Numbered from the stretch's first letter, positions 1 to 12,547 are shown. The stretch: DNA of 64,000 nucleotides from Adiantum capillus-veneris (GCA_014529385.2 CM043959.1:11310809-11374808); one strand, 5' to 3'. A program made the numbers and translations. Notes: generated by a model from the letters alone, not told the origin.

Positions 1-389
1 CCTCCCTTTGACTTTGCTTGTTATTTCCTCCCTTCGACAAAGCGACATCTCACTTAGATTCTTTTTTTTTCTAAGAAAGGTAAACTTACATTCAGATGCA
101 AAAAAAGTACAATTACCTACTGGATGGGGGTACGTAAACGCCATATCTTACTAAAAGAATCAGGCCAATAGGTCTACCTAATTTTTGAAACAATTAATTT
201 TTCGTGAGAATCTCTCAAGATTCTTGTGCTAAGTAAATGGAAAAGAAGGCTAAGCAAATGGAAAAGAAGGTGAAGGACAGTGGCCAGACCAGATGGCGAG
301 CATGAGGGGGACACACCTGCGAGGGCTACCATCGTGGTTTTGAGCTTTATTAGAGAAAATCAAGCAGAGATGCCGCATGGCACATGGTT

Positions 390-399
390 GGGGGGGGGG

Positions 400-439
<40 letters not shown>
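390..439. repeat. Poly-G followed by (GA)n microsatellite
   Basis: A run of about 13 G continues directly into about 18 GA dinucleotides. A separate (CT)n tract sits at 576-606. Read directly from the sequence. Confidence 0.95.
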
Positions 440-441
<2 letters not shown>

Positions 442-572
442 CGGGGTCTCTACCTTGACTGTGTGTGTGTGCACAAGTCGCTCACCCTGCACCGCTTGCA
501 TAGCACTGTAGGGAGCATTCCCGCTTACCTAGCGGATGGAATGCTCTCTTCAGCCCTCATCAAGCCGTGCGC

Positions 573-575
<3 letters not shown>

Positions 576-606
<31 letters not shown>
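576..606. repeat. (CT)n microsatellite
   Basis: About 15 CT dinucleotides in a row, the mirror of the GA tract 140 bp upstream. Tracts of this kind recur inside the gypsy LTRs, a CCoAOMT intron and the CCoAOMT upstream region. Confidence 0.95.
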
Positions 607-608
<2 letters not shown>

Positions 609-1629
609 CTTTGTGTGTAGGCGCACAACGCCTGTCTGGTTTGTGGCTCCCAAAGGATGTGAGCAGCAACAATAAGCATGCGAGCACTCGCAGTGAGCAA
701 CGGCGAGGAGCATGTTGCAATGTGAGGGACTAAGAGCACTCTATGAGAGTGTGGTCATGATGGTGATCATGGTAGGGATACGAAAGGCTTGCAAACTTGT
801 GTGTGCAGTGGCAGCGGGTTGTGAGCGTGTGGTGATGATGGTGCAGAGCCACAAAGAGGATGGGCAGGGTGGCCCTGGTTGCAGTGATGATGTGTTGCCC
901 TATCGGCTCAAGGTACATGGTGCGCTGCCTTGCGAGAGCTCCGACTAGGAGTGAAGCAAGGTGGATATATGCATTGAGGAAAGAGAAAGGGGTCGTGGTG
1001 AGGGAGGGGGCACAAACACAACAATGGAGAGCACGCACAAAAGATGATAGTGACAACACAAAAGAAATAAAATCCCTAAATTGGTTGAGAATATGAGGAC
1101 AAAATTAAATGGTTTTGACGAAAAAGTTTCCTCAAATAGGTGATAGGTAATCGTATGCACATATTCCCTTGAATATATTGTTTAGTAGTTAATCCTTTTT
1201 TCTGGTTGCAAAACTCACAATGGTGAGTAAATTATATTAAAAACCACAAAAATTTACATTTTCCATGCTCGTGCCGGTCCATGACAACTCTTAATAGTCC
1301 TTGTGATACATCGACTGATAGGGGAGCCACCTTGTGACTAGTGTAGGGTCCTTATCTATGAGAGTCAATTAAAGTGGTGTCAATTATCTTGTTCCATTCA
1401 TTGTAGTTCTTGCATTTTCCAAAGGCGAGGATCGGCCCCTTGCTTTCTTGTATTATCTCTGTGAACTTGGCTATTTCCATGGTCTAGCCTTCCAGACCTA
1501 TTTGAAGTAGTAGAATATGACAATTTGTGTTGCAATAAGCATCTCTTGACTTTTCCAAGCCTTCCCTCCCAAGAATAGATTGTTCTTATAGAAGCCTATC
1601 TTCCATGTCCTTTGGACTCATTTGCATAT

Positions 1630-2852
1630 CTTACCCGCAAGGCCGTTGATTGAAGGGCATTCCTTGAATAGATGGGATAGGTCTTCGCTAACCACTCTAC
1701 ATTGAGGGCATCTGTCTGGGCCAATCCCCCTAGTAAGAGCCTTTACCACAGTCGACAATGCTCCCCACAGTCCCTTCCAGAGAAACACCTTCATATTGAG
1801 GGGCCATTGTGGGCACCATATGTTCTTGGTTACTTTCTCTCATCTTGATTCTGGCCACTTCATGCCCCATTGCTTGTTTAGTGGAGAGAATGAATCCATC
1901 AAAGCCGTAAGTGTGTGGTATACTTCTTTGGTTTGAGGCTTATAGAAGTGCCTATCCTTAGACCATCGCCATGCTTTCCACTCCACCTCTGACTCACAAC
2001 TAGGTAGGCACCAACTGTCTACCCGTTCCAGGGCTGTGCTGATAAGTAGTCCTTTGGTCCCATCCAGGTTGTACTGGAGAACCATATGGTTTGTTCCTTT
2101 CCACCGGTTACTGCTATAATCCCATAGTTGGTCCAAACGTCGGATGCCTTTGTTATTGATCTTTCTAGTAGATTCCCTCCAAAAAGGGTTCAGGGAGATG
2201 CCTCCCACCTTAGACAACCATGGGGATCAATGAGAAGCAGAGTTGTGGAAATACCTTGTAAATTATCCTCTCTCTACTGTTCTTTTGCATTTCCTAACAA
2301 GCTTGCCCGTCGCACCCCTGAACTTTAGGCTAGCCCACCGTGGGGCAAGCAGTTTGTCGTGTACCTCGAGCCCTCTCCACTGTCCACCTTCTGAGTAAAT
2401 CTTGGCATTGTCCATCATGGCTTTGGCCATAGTAGCCCAAGGTTGGTCGTGCTTTCCGAGTGCGACCACAAGCTTAGCTGACTGAGCCTCCTCGTGAATA
2501 CTTGGGTTAAGAATCCCGAGACCGCCTATCTCAACTGGTCTCCCAATTGTTTCCCAGCTAGCCCACCGCCAAAGCATCGAGTCTTTAATGTTGTTCTTCC
2601 AAAGGAATCTTTTTATTGGTGAACTCTTTCCAATTGCATTTGCCGAGCTCCAGTAGTGGACCATTGAAAGCTATATACGAGAGCATGAATGTGTTTCTCT
2701 ACTCTGGAAGGGAAGAAGCACATATTTCCATCTGTGCATCTTTCTCCTTATCTTCTCCATGACCCAAGTGAATTTTTGCTTGTGGTTGACATCCACCCCT
2801 AGCAGGGCTCCAAGGTGCCGAAATATCTTCCCTCTTGACATTATTTTCCCTG
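1630..2852 (-). pseudogene. LINE (non-LTR) reverse transcriptase C-terminal remnant with zf-RVT domain
   Basis: Reading the minus strand from 2852 downward gives a plant LINE ORF2 tail. First comes a segment with KIFRHLGALLG and LPFQSRE, then VHYWSSANAIGK and GGLGILNPSIHEEAQ, which match the region after the RT palm. Next is a zf-RVT-type stretch (FLWKGLWGALS, RGIGPDRCPQC, EDLSHLFKECP) near 1800-1640. The reading frame changes at least twice (near 2670 and 2260) and carries stops, so it is dead. The RT core with YADD is absent: the element is truncated at about 2850, where it abuts a gypsy leader. Known: this C-terminal zinc region is typical of plant L1-clade LINEs. A 3' UTR may extend toward 1250 but I could not delimit it. 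Confidence 0.8.
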
Positions 2853-3140
2853 CAAGGAATAGAAGAGAGGGTCTTTCAACACCAAAAAAACACTGGATCT
2901 TGTCAAGATTCTAATAGCTCAATAGTGGTTAAGCCGTAGGCAAGCCTCGTAGGACTTCACTATTAAGACCATAGCTCTTGACGGTGATGCCTTGTTATCT
3001 GCACGAAGACAGGCGCACTGCAAGGCTGAAAAATCCCTATTCTACTTACTCAATTGCAATTAATAATACCAACCATTTATAGCTAGCTTGAGGACCTCCG
3101 TTCTTGAGCAATAAAAGAGATACCTTGTGCTCTGATACCA
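2849..3140 (-). mobile_element. Gypsy leader and primer binding site, separated fragment
   Basis: This 290-bp stretch is a close copy of 10138-10426, the leader and PBS of element A. It ends with the reverse complement of TGGTATCAGAGC (3129-3140), the initiator tRNA-Met PBS, one base before an LTR that begins TGTAAC. It is therefore the 5' internal end of a second element copy reading leftward, cut off at 2849 by the LINE remnant. It lies on the opposite side of LTR 3142-4757 from element A. Confidence 0.75.
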
Positions 3141-3141
3141 A

Positions 3142-4353
3142 TGTAACATTTAATGGCCTAGTAACTTGTGTGTAGAGAAAAATAGTATGAACATAGTGAG
3201 CATTTCATTAGAATAGATTCCTAATGAGCATAACAAGAGTGCTTGGGTGGAGAGAGAGAGCAACAAAAAGCATAACACCTAATTAGATAGGCATGAACAA
3301 TACTTCAAAAGAGAGAGAAATTAAGCTATTGACAACAATTGACGAGCTATTGACAACAATCGGATTTACATGGAGCCGGTTCCCCCTCCAAAAGGCTTTG
3401 TATTATAGGTTTCCCCCATCAAGGGAGACATTTTACAATACAATTCTTTGTCTTACTTCAATAACTAGCTAGTGCAATGAAGATGGAAGCTTCAAGCACT
3501 AAGCAAATACTTATAAAACACAACATCAATTCCATCACGGTCTCAGACCCAAGACCTCACACACCTTCAAAGATGGTGAGAGCTAGCGGGGTATGAAAGT
3601 AGATTGAGAGGAAGAAGGGGTAGTCTTACGAGAAAGAAGTACATCTCCTCACATAATCACTCATAATATCTTAGCATAGCTTAGTAATTATCATGGTAGA
3701 GGAGATGAGCATGCATTGAAGCTTGGATCTTGGTTGGATTTGCATCACAAAGCCAAGAGTTGTTCGTGTAGGCCTCCCTTCTCACAAGCTTGGAGTAGAT
3801 AATGAGCTTTCCATTAAAGCTTGAGAAGGAGAGAGAGAGAGAGAGCCTTCTTGCTTCACACATGAGCTAGTGTGAGTGTGTGTGGAATAATGCCTTTGAA
3901 AAATCAGCCCCCTCTCTCTCTTGATCGACCCCTCTTGCTAATTTCTCTTCCCATTGGACCCCTCCAGGCTTAGCCAATAGGATTTAAGAAGCATAAGTGA
4001 TAGTATTGTGACATGTGTCCCCCTTTCCCCTTTTGTGAGAGCTTTAGATAATTAAATAATGCAACTAAACTCTCATTGGACCCCTATGTCTTTTGGCCAA
4101 TAGGAATCAGGCAAGCCATTGGACTGCTGAATGCTCATTGAACCCCTTGGGAGACTCTCCAATAGTCTTCTAGAGAGATTAATTATTATTGGTCTTTTAT
4201 TAAGTGTTTTTAAATGAATTAAACTAAATTTACTCTAGCCTAATTCTCATTGGTCCTGCTCTATGGCCATCCAATAGGATTTGAGTGCACCTTATGGGCA
4301 ATTGGCCTAGGGGGCTGATATGTGTCCCTCATTTTTTGTGTGTAAAGAGAGCT

Positions 4354-4393
<40 letters not shown>

Positions 4394-4757
4394 TCTCTCT
4401 CATCCCCTACTTAATGGGCTTGCCCCCTCCTATGTAGGAGCCTTGAAGTCTTTTTTGGCAGACTCACTAAGCATCCAATTTTACTAAGCTTGACCATTGG
4501 ACACAACCTTTGAATTTTGGAACCTTAGCATTTTGGAAGTCTTAATGGGCTGAACCTTAGGGTCTTTTAAGCCCATTGTTGCACATTGCTCTTTTGCAGA
4601 TGGACCCCCCTTTGGATCCCTATTTTCCCTCCTTTGGATCCCTACTGTGGCCGGTCGGCCAGCTTAACCAATATTCTAGCTTCTCCACTGGCACCTTAAA
4701 TGATCAATTTAACATGATAAAATCATTTAGGAGAATTAGATATTAGTTATTATGGCA
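3142..4757 (-). repeat. LTR of gypsy element A (serves both neighbours)
   Basis: Begins TGTAAC and ends ATGGCA in plus orientation, so in element orientation it starts TG and ends CA. It is homologous along its length to the LTRs of element B (36464-37907 and 43407-45019), sharing the ATTGGACCCCT-type repeats and the end block that follows GATCA. It has the primer binding site at its left (3129-3140) and a polypurine tract complement (TTACCTCTCTCTTG, 4758-4771) at its right. It contains (GA)n at about 3829-3844 and (TG)n at 4356-4388. Confidence 0.8.
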
Positions 4758-5116
4758 TTACCTCTCTCTTGAAATCATAGTCGTCCTTGACTATCGGGTA
4801 GAGAAGATAAAGCCTATTCATTAGTCCTTTTCCTAGCGGGCGGGTAGAGGATCCCTATCTTACCCTACAACATCGTTCCAGAATGGATGACTAATCCATT
4901 TGGTGCTTGAGAGCCTAAGGCTGCTGCAAGCATGTCTGCACATTAGTCTTATCAATCTTCCATAGTAGAGTGACAAGCTCTACTTGGTGTTTGGGAGACA
5001 TCGTCTCCGCAAACTTGATTCTAAGCATGCATACTACTTAACATTTGTGCAAAATAAAGAAAAAGAGAGTCTTATAAGATAAAAACTTTGTTCATTATAA
5101 ACATTTGTACATTTTC

Positions 5117-6325
5117 TTACTCTAGGGAAGCATTGTAAGCATTGACAAGGTTTAGGTTATCCTTTAATTTTATGCCTTGCATCCGTCTAGCATCATCAAA
5201 AGGATAATTTTTAGACTTAATAAGATACCGTCGGATAGTCTTACTGCATCTTAATACCTTGTCTTCATGTCGAACAATGGACTTAGGCTGCAACACCTCT
5301 TCTTGGTTCTCAATCTCCGGTGGGTCTTCAATAGTTGGTTCTCGAGGTGGCTCTCCTTTGTAAGGCTTTAGTAGGCTCACATGAAAAGCATTGTGTATGA
5401 GCCAATGGTTGGGCAACTTGAGTTGACACGCCATCTCATTACTTATCTAAGAATTTGGAAGGGACCAAATTACCTCTTTGCTAAATTACCCGTAGGATTC
5501 TTGCCCATCATGTGCCTTAATGGAGCCTTGGGAAATTTAAGTAAGACCCAATCATTCTCTTTAAAGGCTTGGGCTCTTCTATGCTTATCAACAACAACCT
5601 TTTGCCATTGATGTGAGATAGAGATATCATCCTTAATCGTTTGGAAAGATTCTTGTCGGTCTTGGCTATACTCATCTACAAAGAAGACCTTCCCGTCTAC
5701 CTCAAGTAGCAGGGGACCTCGAAAGGTGCTTTTCTCGTGGAAGTATGTACAGTGTTATTGTAAGCATACTCCACTAAGGGTAAGTACTTGTTCCATTGGG
5801 ACCTTTGATCTACTTTTGTTACATAGGCTTTTAGTAGATCAAGAATTTTTAGGTTAGCTATTTCACTTTGGCCATCCGTTTGTGGATGATAGGCCGAAGA
5901 GAAGTTTAGCATTGTCCCTAAATACTCAAAGAGACACCTTCCAAAAATTACTGGTTATTCTAGGATCTCTATCCGATACTATGGACATTGGCAAGCCATG
6001 GTACTTGAAGATTTGTGAAATGAAGAGGGTTACCATTTGATGGGCTTTGATAGTCTTTTTGACATGTATAAAATGAGCTTGTTTACTAAGCATGTCTACT
6101 ATTGTCCATATTCTCGTATTCCATGGATAGACTTAGGTAATCCAAATAAAAAATCCATGGATATGCTCTCCCATGGTGAATTAGGGATTGGGAAAGGTTG
6201 AAGAAATCCAGGTTGCTTCCCTCTATCAAACTTTGTCTTTTGGCATACCACACATTTAGAAACATACTCTTGTATGTTTGCTTTCATGGTAGGCCAATAG
6301 AAATATGTTTCAATCCCTTTTAGGT
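5117..6325 (-). pseudogene. Gypsy integrase and C-terminal tail (element A)
   Basis: Minus-strand fragments. The zinc-binding end (CVVCQKTKFDRGKQPGFLQP) and start of the core (SMDFLFGLPKSIHG) lie near 6287-6100. The central core with SSAYHPQTDGQSEIANL lies near 5912-5697, and the tail LPNHWLIHNAFHVSLLKPYK lies at 5434-5117. The parts are in different frames, separated by stops and small deletions. The first zinc ligands (HAPPYAGHRG) are not here: they lie on the plus strand at the end of the inverted block, which shows that the inversion cut the integrase. Role in the intact family: insertion of element DNA into the genome. Confidence 0.85.
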
Positions 6326-7883
6326 TTCAAGATGTCTTTGTTGACGACATCCCTTGTGAACTACCTCCTAAACAAGGCAATGATGACCATGCAATTGAAC
6401 TTCTTCCAAGAATTTCACTGCCTAATAAACCTACTTATAGAGTTTCTCAAGCTCAACAAGAGGAGATTATGCGGCAAGTGCATGAGTTAGTTGAGAAGGG
6501 CATGGTTAGGCCTAGCTCATTTCCATTTTTCTCACCCGTATTATTAGTGCAAAAGAAAGACGGCACATATCGTATGTGTGTCGACTATAGAGCACTAAAT
6601 AGGATCACTATCAAGAATAGGTTTCCCGTTCCACAGATAGAAGATTTATTTGATAAGCTACAAGGGCCCACCTACTTCAGCAGGATTGACCTAAAAAGTG
6701 GCTATCATCAAATAAGGATAGTTGATCAAGACAGTGTAGAGACCGCATATTGCACTACGTTAGGTCTTTACGAATGCATTGTCATGCCGTTTGGCTTGAC
6801 CAATTCACGAGCCACATTTAATTGCTTGATGGAGAAGCTATTCAGGCCTCATCGAACCTTTACTGGGGTGTTCTTTGATGATATCATCATCTACTCTAAT
6901 TCATTAGACGAGCACAAGCAACACCTCCAAGTAATATTTCAAGTCTTAAGAGAGAATAAACTTTATGTTAATCGAAAGAAAAGTGAGTTTTTCTTACAAG
7001 AGATTCAGTATTTATGTCACATTATCTCTCAAGATGGCATCCAAATGGATCCATCAAAGTTAGAGGTAATAAAAGGATGGCCTAAACCAAGGAATCTTCA
7101 TGAACTAAGAAGCTTTATAGGTATGTGTGCATACTATTGATGCTTCATAGAAAAGTTCTCACAAATCGCGGGACCATTACATGACCTAACAAAGAAAAAC
7201 GTTAGGTATACATGGTATGCCAAGGAGAACAATGCTTTTGAAAATCTTATCTCTCAACCTGTGCTTACACTTCCGGATCTCGCAAAGCCATTTGAGGTCC
7301 AATGTGATGCTTGTGGTGATTGCCTTGGGGCTGTTTTGCTCCAAGAAGGGCACAACATAGCCTATGAAAGTCGAAGGCTCGACCCTATTGAGCAAGCTCT
7401 AGGCATATATGAAAAGGAACTCCTCGCAGTTCTACATGCCTTAAACTCATGGAAGCACTATTTATTGGGGACTCCCTTCATTCTGCGAATGGATCACCAA
7501 AGCCTTAAGTACTTCATGACACTGACCAAGCTCTCGGCAAAAAAATGAGGTGGGCAAATTTCCTTTCGCAATTTCAGTTTCATATTGCTCACATTGTTGG
7601 CAAGCATAATCAAGTAGCCGATGCACTCTCAAGACGGCCGAGAGTGAATGCGGTTTCCATAGCAACTCACAATGATCTATCTTCTATGATAGATGAGTAT
7701 TCTATTGATCCCAATTTTAGAGATGTGATTTCAGCCCTTGCACTAGGGAAGAAAGAGGAACCATTTACTTTACAAGATGGTTATCTTCTATATGGCAATA
7801 GACTATGCGTTACTAACTCACTATGTGAGAAAGTAATGTATGAATCTCATGCTCCTCCTTATGCGGGACATAGAGGGATTTAG
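6326..7883 (+). pseudogene. Inverted reverse transcriptase/RNase H/integrase-start block (element A)
   Basis: Translating the plus strand from 6326 gives a continuous gypsy pol segment. It contains FQDVFVDDIP, then RT motifs VRPSSFPFFSPVLLVQKKDG, CVDYRALNRIT, DLKSGYHQIRI, MPFGLTN and the catalytic FFDDI (near 6870). RNase H (VQCDACGDCLGAVLLQE, YEKELLAVLHAL, LRMDHQSLKYF) follows, and it ends with the integrase zinc start HAPPYAGHRGI at 7883. Stops occur near 7138 and 7546 and the frame shifts once. Neighbouring parts of the same element are on the minus strand on both sides, and the truncated sentences match at each edge: gag-protease ends SNFLKG at about 7885 and integrase resumes at about 6325. 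The segment was therefore flipped in place. Confidence 0.85.
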
Positions 7884-10012
7884 TCTAACCCCTTGAGAAA
7901 ATTGGATAACTCTAATTCCTTGTGATTGTTTATATTTTCTTTTGCTAAAACATTAGGTTCATTTTGAGATTCTTTAACAAAAATCATGTACACTAAGATA
8001 GAGCTCTTTATTGACTTATTGAAAGCTTGCGTATGTACAATGGGTATGGCGTTACCCATTTCTTTGGTATCTATGTACATATCTTTTTTCCTGTACTTAA
8101 AATAGATTTTCCTTTTAGGGAATTTAACATTGGCAGCAGTCATGAGATCGAACCATGGTGCCCCAGGATTACATCCTTGTGCTTGAGAGGAGAGCTACAA
8201 AAGTCCTCTTTGTCCACATAGCTTTGAACATGGAGCCTCAATTTACCAATTAAGGGAGTGACTGAAGCTTCTTGCCCCTTGAAAGCACCATCTGTGGGTA
8301 GGACATCTCCCATCTCATGGGCTTGGATGCCTAGCTTGGTGGCAAACTCTGTGGATATGAAATTGTGAGTAGAACCAGGGTCAAAGAGAATAAAAGTATC
8401 ATGTTCTCTTACCTTTCCCCAAGCATGGCATAGAGGAGATCCTTTGTGGTGAGCTTTGTCTTCTTGGATTTTGACCAAGGTAGCTCTAGGAGGCTCATGG
8501 CGGGTGTTCTTTTGGGGACAAGCACGGTACGCATGCCCTTGCTCGTCGCACTTGAAACAATGGTTATCCTTGCGATAACACTGAAGCTCTTCAGGAGAGA
8601 GTTTATTTTTGCCTTTGTAAACTCCCTTCTCCTTAGCTTTGTTTTTATTAGAATTGCCCTTAGGAGACTTTTGGACATTGTCCTTCCCCATAGCCTCATT
8701 GGAACCCTTGTTTTCCGTGGGCTTAAGATTTCTTTTAGCCCTTGTTTGGAAATTGATTCGAGAAGCCACCATAGAATGGTATATAACCACAGATATAGTG
8801 CGTGGCCTTTGGGAGTTGACATACTCCGCCATTTCTTTAGTTAAGCCCGCACAAAATTATTGTTTTTGCTCTCCAAAATCCATCTTTTGAAGACAGTGGC
8901 TTTGAGATGTAGGTCCCAAAACTTGTCTACATGTTTGTGAATGGATTCGTAGGGAGAGAGCTTCAAGCTTCGCCATTTGGTGAGTACTTTGTTTGTGGCA
9001 TTGGTGGCCAAAAACTGATTCATAATTGAAGCTCTTAAAGATTTCCATGTTTGTGGAGCTTTATCGTTGGCCCGTAGGCTAGATCACCATTGCCTGGTAG
9101 ACTTTTGAAAGTGCATAGCTACATGGCATAGCTTAGACGACTCCGTGAATCCCTCATCTCCAAACGCCGCATCAAATTGTTGCATTTAGGCCAAGACTTT
9201 GTACGTAGCACCAAGGTGCCATCATAGGTTAGGAAAGAGATGCTTTGTCCGGCCTCTTTGAACTTCTTGAGCTTGGACGACCTCTTCCACGTGGCATACG
9301 ATTTCCTATGGCCTCTTCTTTTTAATGGTTCAAAAGTTGCACCATCGCATTCTTTAGAAGATGAAGAATTTGAGGAAGATGGAGAAGAGGGTTACCTCTT
9401 TCTCGCCTTTTTCTTGCCTTGGTCCTCCTTGCCTGCACCATCACTTTATTCATAAGAGGAAGAGGATGAAGAAGATGGAGAAGAGGGTGATCTCTTTCTT
9501 GCCTTTTTCTTCTCTTGCTTTTTTTCATCCCTCTTTGAATTATGGTGTGGAGGAGTGTGCGATGGTCTTCTCCGTTTAGGAGGGGATGTGGAGCATTTTT
9601 CCCGTGGTCTTCGTGGAACCATCTCCACCGAGGTGGCAGGAGACTCAATTATTTCTCGTTCCTTTGGTGGGGGCTCTTGAATTCTCCTTTGGGAAGGAGA
9701 TGCATCATCAAGAATAAAATTTTTAAGCCCTTCGTATGGATCCTCTTCTTCTTCCCAAATCGGAGAGAGGCCTTTTTTGGAAGTCTCACAAGGAGGCTTC
9801 CTAGGTACTCTCTCGTCATGGTGGGGAGCTTGGAGAATCCCATGAGCACGAAGCTGCCGTTGCACTTCACTTTGAAGGGATGGATTACCCATGGCTTGTT
9901 GAAGCCTAGAAACAAGGTAGTTAACAAGCATAGTGGCATCATTAGTAGCCTGATCATTAACAATATCAAAGCTATCAACATTAATTTCACTCTCTTTTGT
10001 ATTGTCAGCCAT
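7884..10012 (-). pseudogene. Gypsy gag, CCHC zinc knuckle and protease (element A)
   Basis: Minus strand. The gag N-terminus with a serine/arginine/glutamate-rich stretch lies at 10012-9322, and gag core fragments (MNQFLATNATNKVLTKWRSL) near 9020-8840. The 230-residue frame at 8832-8140 has a zinc knuckle CFKCDEQGHAYRAC (C-x2-C-x4-H-x4-C) and the aspartic protease motif FDPGSTHNFIS. The protease continues with VNFPKRKIYF-like residues to about 7885. Several frame changes make it non-functional. The protease has D-P-G where D-S/T-G is usual, and element B has the same, so this is a trait of the family and not a chance mutation. Confidence 0.8.
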
Positions 10013-10414
10013 TCTAACAACTTTTAGGTGTAAACTTTTTTAGGTGTACTTTGGCACTTCAAGCCCTAGTTGCTACTCCTCTTTACCCCTTTAGAAAAGC
10101 ACTCAAGGTATTGTACCCGTGGCTCGAATACCATTAGTTGCAAGGAATAGAAGAGAGGGTCTTTCAACACAAAAAAACACCGGCTCCTATCAAGCTTCTA
10201 ATAGCTCAATAGTAGTTAAGCCGTAGGCAAGCCCCGTAGGACTCCACTATTAAGACCATAGCTCTCGACAGTGATGTACCGTTATCTGCACAAAGACAGG
10301 CGCATTGCAAGGCTAAAAATCCCTATTCTACTTACTCAATTGCAATTAATAATACCAACCATTTATCGCTAGCTTGAGGACCTCCCTTCTTGAGCAAGAA
10401 AAGAGAAACCTTGT

Positions 10415-10465
10415 GCTCTGATACCAATGTAACCTAGTAACTTGTGTGTAGTAGAATATAGTATG
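10415..10465 (-). other. Primer binding site and 38-bp 5' LTR stub (element A)
   Basis: The complement of TGGTATCAGAGC (10415-10426) is followed by TGTAAC and a short match to the beginning of LTR 3142-4757 (CTAGTAACTTGTGTGTAG). Homology stops near 10465. The 5' LTR is therefore almost wholly deleted, which removes the promoter of the element. Confidence 0.8.
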
Positions 10466-12547
10466 CGTCCATTCGGTTTTGTGAATCCATTCATGCTCAA
10501 TTGTTGTATCATGAAAGCACACAATCCAATGCAAAAATTACCATAATTGGCATCATAATGCACACAAGTCAACTCTATTTTAGTGTACTCAATTGGGTCA
10601 CAAAAAAAACATTCAATGAGACACATCACTCTAGGTCTTCTAATCCTTATGATTTGTGTGATAAACACCAACCGTTCATTCTCAACTGGATATGTGGTGC
10701 CATTGATTGTCATACACCTAAATAATGGAAAAATTAAGCACAATACCCATCCACATGCTTTCAATTAGAATGCATAAATGCTCAATTTTCTTATGTCAAG
10801 TTCAAATGTTTGTTGAAGTTACACTCAAGTGATCAATGTAAGTTTGACATTTAATTGCATAGATCCTCTCCTCCACAAAATCAAAGCATTTTATCAATCA
10901 TCACAACTTGAGCTACTCATATCATTATCCACAATTATGCAAACCAAATTGGCACAAAACATTGGTCAATTTAAACCCGGTTTTTTAACATTGCAAATTT
11001 AGTTGCTCATATCTCAAAGCCCTAATCATCCAAATCAAATCGGATTTGCCATTTGGTTTGTACGGCTACACACAATTGATTATAGCATTTGCAGAGGCAC
11101 AATTCAATGAAATTTTTACCAATTCCCATTGAATTGGCATACATGATATTAGTCATTATCCAGTCATTTTCAATTGAATCAACATAAATCACTTAATCAT
11201 ACATAAACCAATCTTTTAGGACTTTCAATCATCATCATTGATAATTGCTCCCAATAATTCATCCCCAATTTGGATATCAAATGCCATTGAGTAGACGCAC
11301 ACCCCCAAAGTTATGCCAAAAATTTATGCACATAATTCATCAATTTCTCATTGTTGCAATGTTCAAATTTCAAGCTCGATCAAGCATAATTGAATGCATG
11401 CATGCTCTATTTCTAAACAATCACTAATTTGACCCAATCAAGCAATGCACACACTCAAAAATTAAGCACAAAAGATCAAATTTGGCTCAATTGGCAATGA
11501 ATTTAGGCTTATACCTAATAATTGCACACAGTTTTCATGCACATTTCACAATCAAAAAGAATTTTGGTGCCCCAATTGACCATCAATCATTGAAAATCAA
11601 GTGGTCTTGGATGGACACACACACACACACACTCAAATTTTGCAATTTTTTTGGCATTTATGCTTATCCAATGACTGAATTATCCTAACATACACATTAT
11701 TTATATGGTTGCATACTCATATATCATCAATTCCATCAATATCTATGCATACACACACTCAAGATTAGGTGCACACACACTTGAATTTTTGGAAAAAATT
11801 TTCCCCTTTTGGTGCATTACACACACAATGATTTTTATGCGCACACATGAATTCTTGATGAGAGTTAAGCATTATCTTGACACACACAAAGTTCATTTGT
11901 CAGAATTTGACCATCAATTTCATTCCAAGTGAATCAAATTAGGTGCAAAGTGTAGGTCAATTGATTTACACACCTAATTTTAACAAATAATTAGTAACAT
12001 TGAACCACATTAATCAATCAAGAATTGACATGAGCAAGTGAGTGCACTTACATCACAATCATGCAACAAGCTATTCCTTTGCTGCATGTGAAGGCGCATC
12101 GTTGCACACACAAGTGTGTGCACCATCAAATCGGCTCCAAAATTGACCATTGTAGGCCAAAAATCAAACACTCAAATCATCAAATTAAGCATAAATTAGC
12201 ACAATTAACTTGATTAGAGTGATGATTCCACCTCTTACAAGGGGATTGAACATACATTACATTTCAAATGTTAGCGGTTAGATTAGCAAAATTAGTCAAA
12301 ACTTAGTAAAAACTAGCATGAAATTAGTACAATTAGCATGGAAATGAAGTGAAATTAGTAAAGATTAGTATGAAATTAGTGAAATTGGGAGTTTGGGATA
12401 TTCATAACTCATCGATTAGCTTCAATTTCTTGCACAAACATCATCAAATCAAACCAAAATTGAGTTACACACATTCAAAACCAATGAAATTAGTAGTGAA
12501 ATTACTCTATACTAAATATCCTATACTCACTAGCTTAGGTTATCGAT
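10466..12547. other. AT-rich non-coding region, probably internal part of element E
   Basis: About 2.1 kb without any recognisable gene. It is rich in CAATT/AATTG and CACACA words and has only short frames, none resembling a protein family. It lies on the internal side of the primer binding site of LTR 12567-13537, so it is probably the leader of that element. This is inference from position only. Confidence 0.4.

Larger units (their letters stand above)
1..1230. other. Non-genic stretch with microsatellites
   Basis: No coding region is supported here. Open frames at 250-675 are created by a poly-G/(GA)n tract at 390-439 and a (CT)n tract at 576-606 and are compositional artefacts. The rest is unique-looking sequence with short T and A runs. 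I see no LTR, terminal inverted repeat or protein similarity. Confidence 0.6.
3142..10465 (-). mobile_element. Ty3/gypsy LTR retrotransposon A, rearranged
   Basis: Order on the minus strand from 10465 downward: 38-bp stub of the 5' LTR (10428-10465), PBS (10415-10426), leader, gag, CCHC and protease (to 7884), an inverted reverse transcriptase/RNase H block (6326-7883, reading on plus), integrase and C-terminal tail (6325-5117), polypurine tract and 3' LTR (4757-3142). The same order without the inversion occurs in element B, so the two copies define the family. The integrase tail (RHEDKVLR, RRYLIKSKNYPFDDAR) resembles the reduced chromodomain-like end of plant chromoviruses. All coding parts have frameshifts or stops, so the element is inactive. 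Confidence 0.85.

Noticed and set aside
250-713. Open frames on both strands at 250-713
   Set aside because: They run through (GA)n, (CT)n and poly-G tracts and consist largely of Ser-Leu or Arg-Glu repeats; no protein similarity.
8409-8890. Frames on both strands at 8409-8890 as separate genes
   Set aside because: They overlap the gag-protease frame of element A in other frames and have no similarity of their own.
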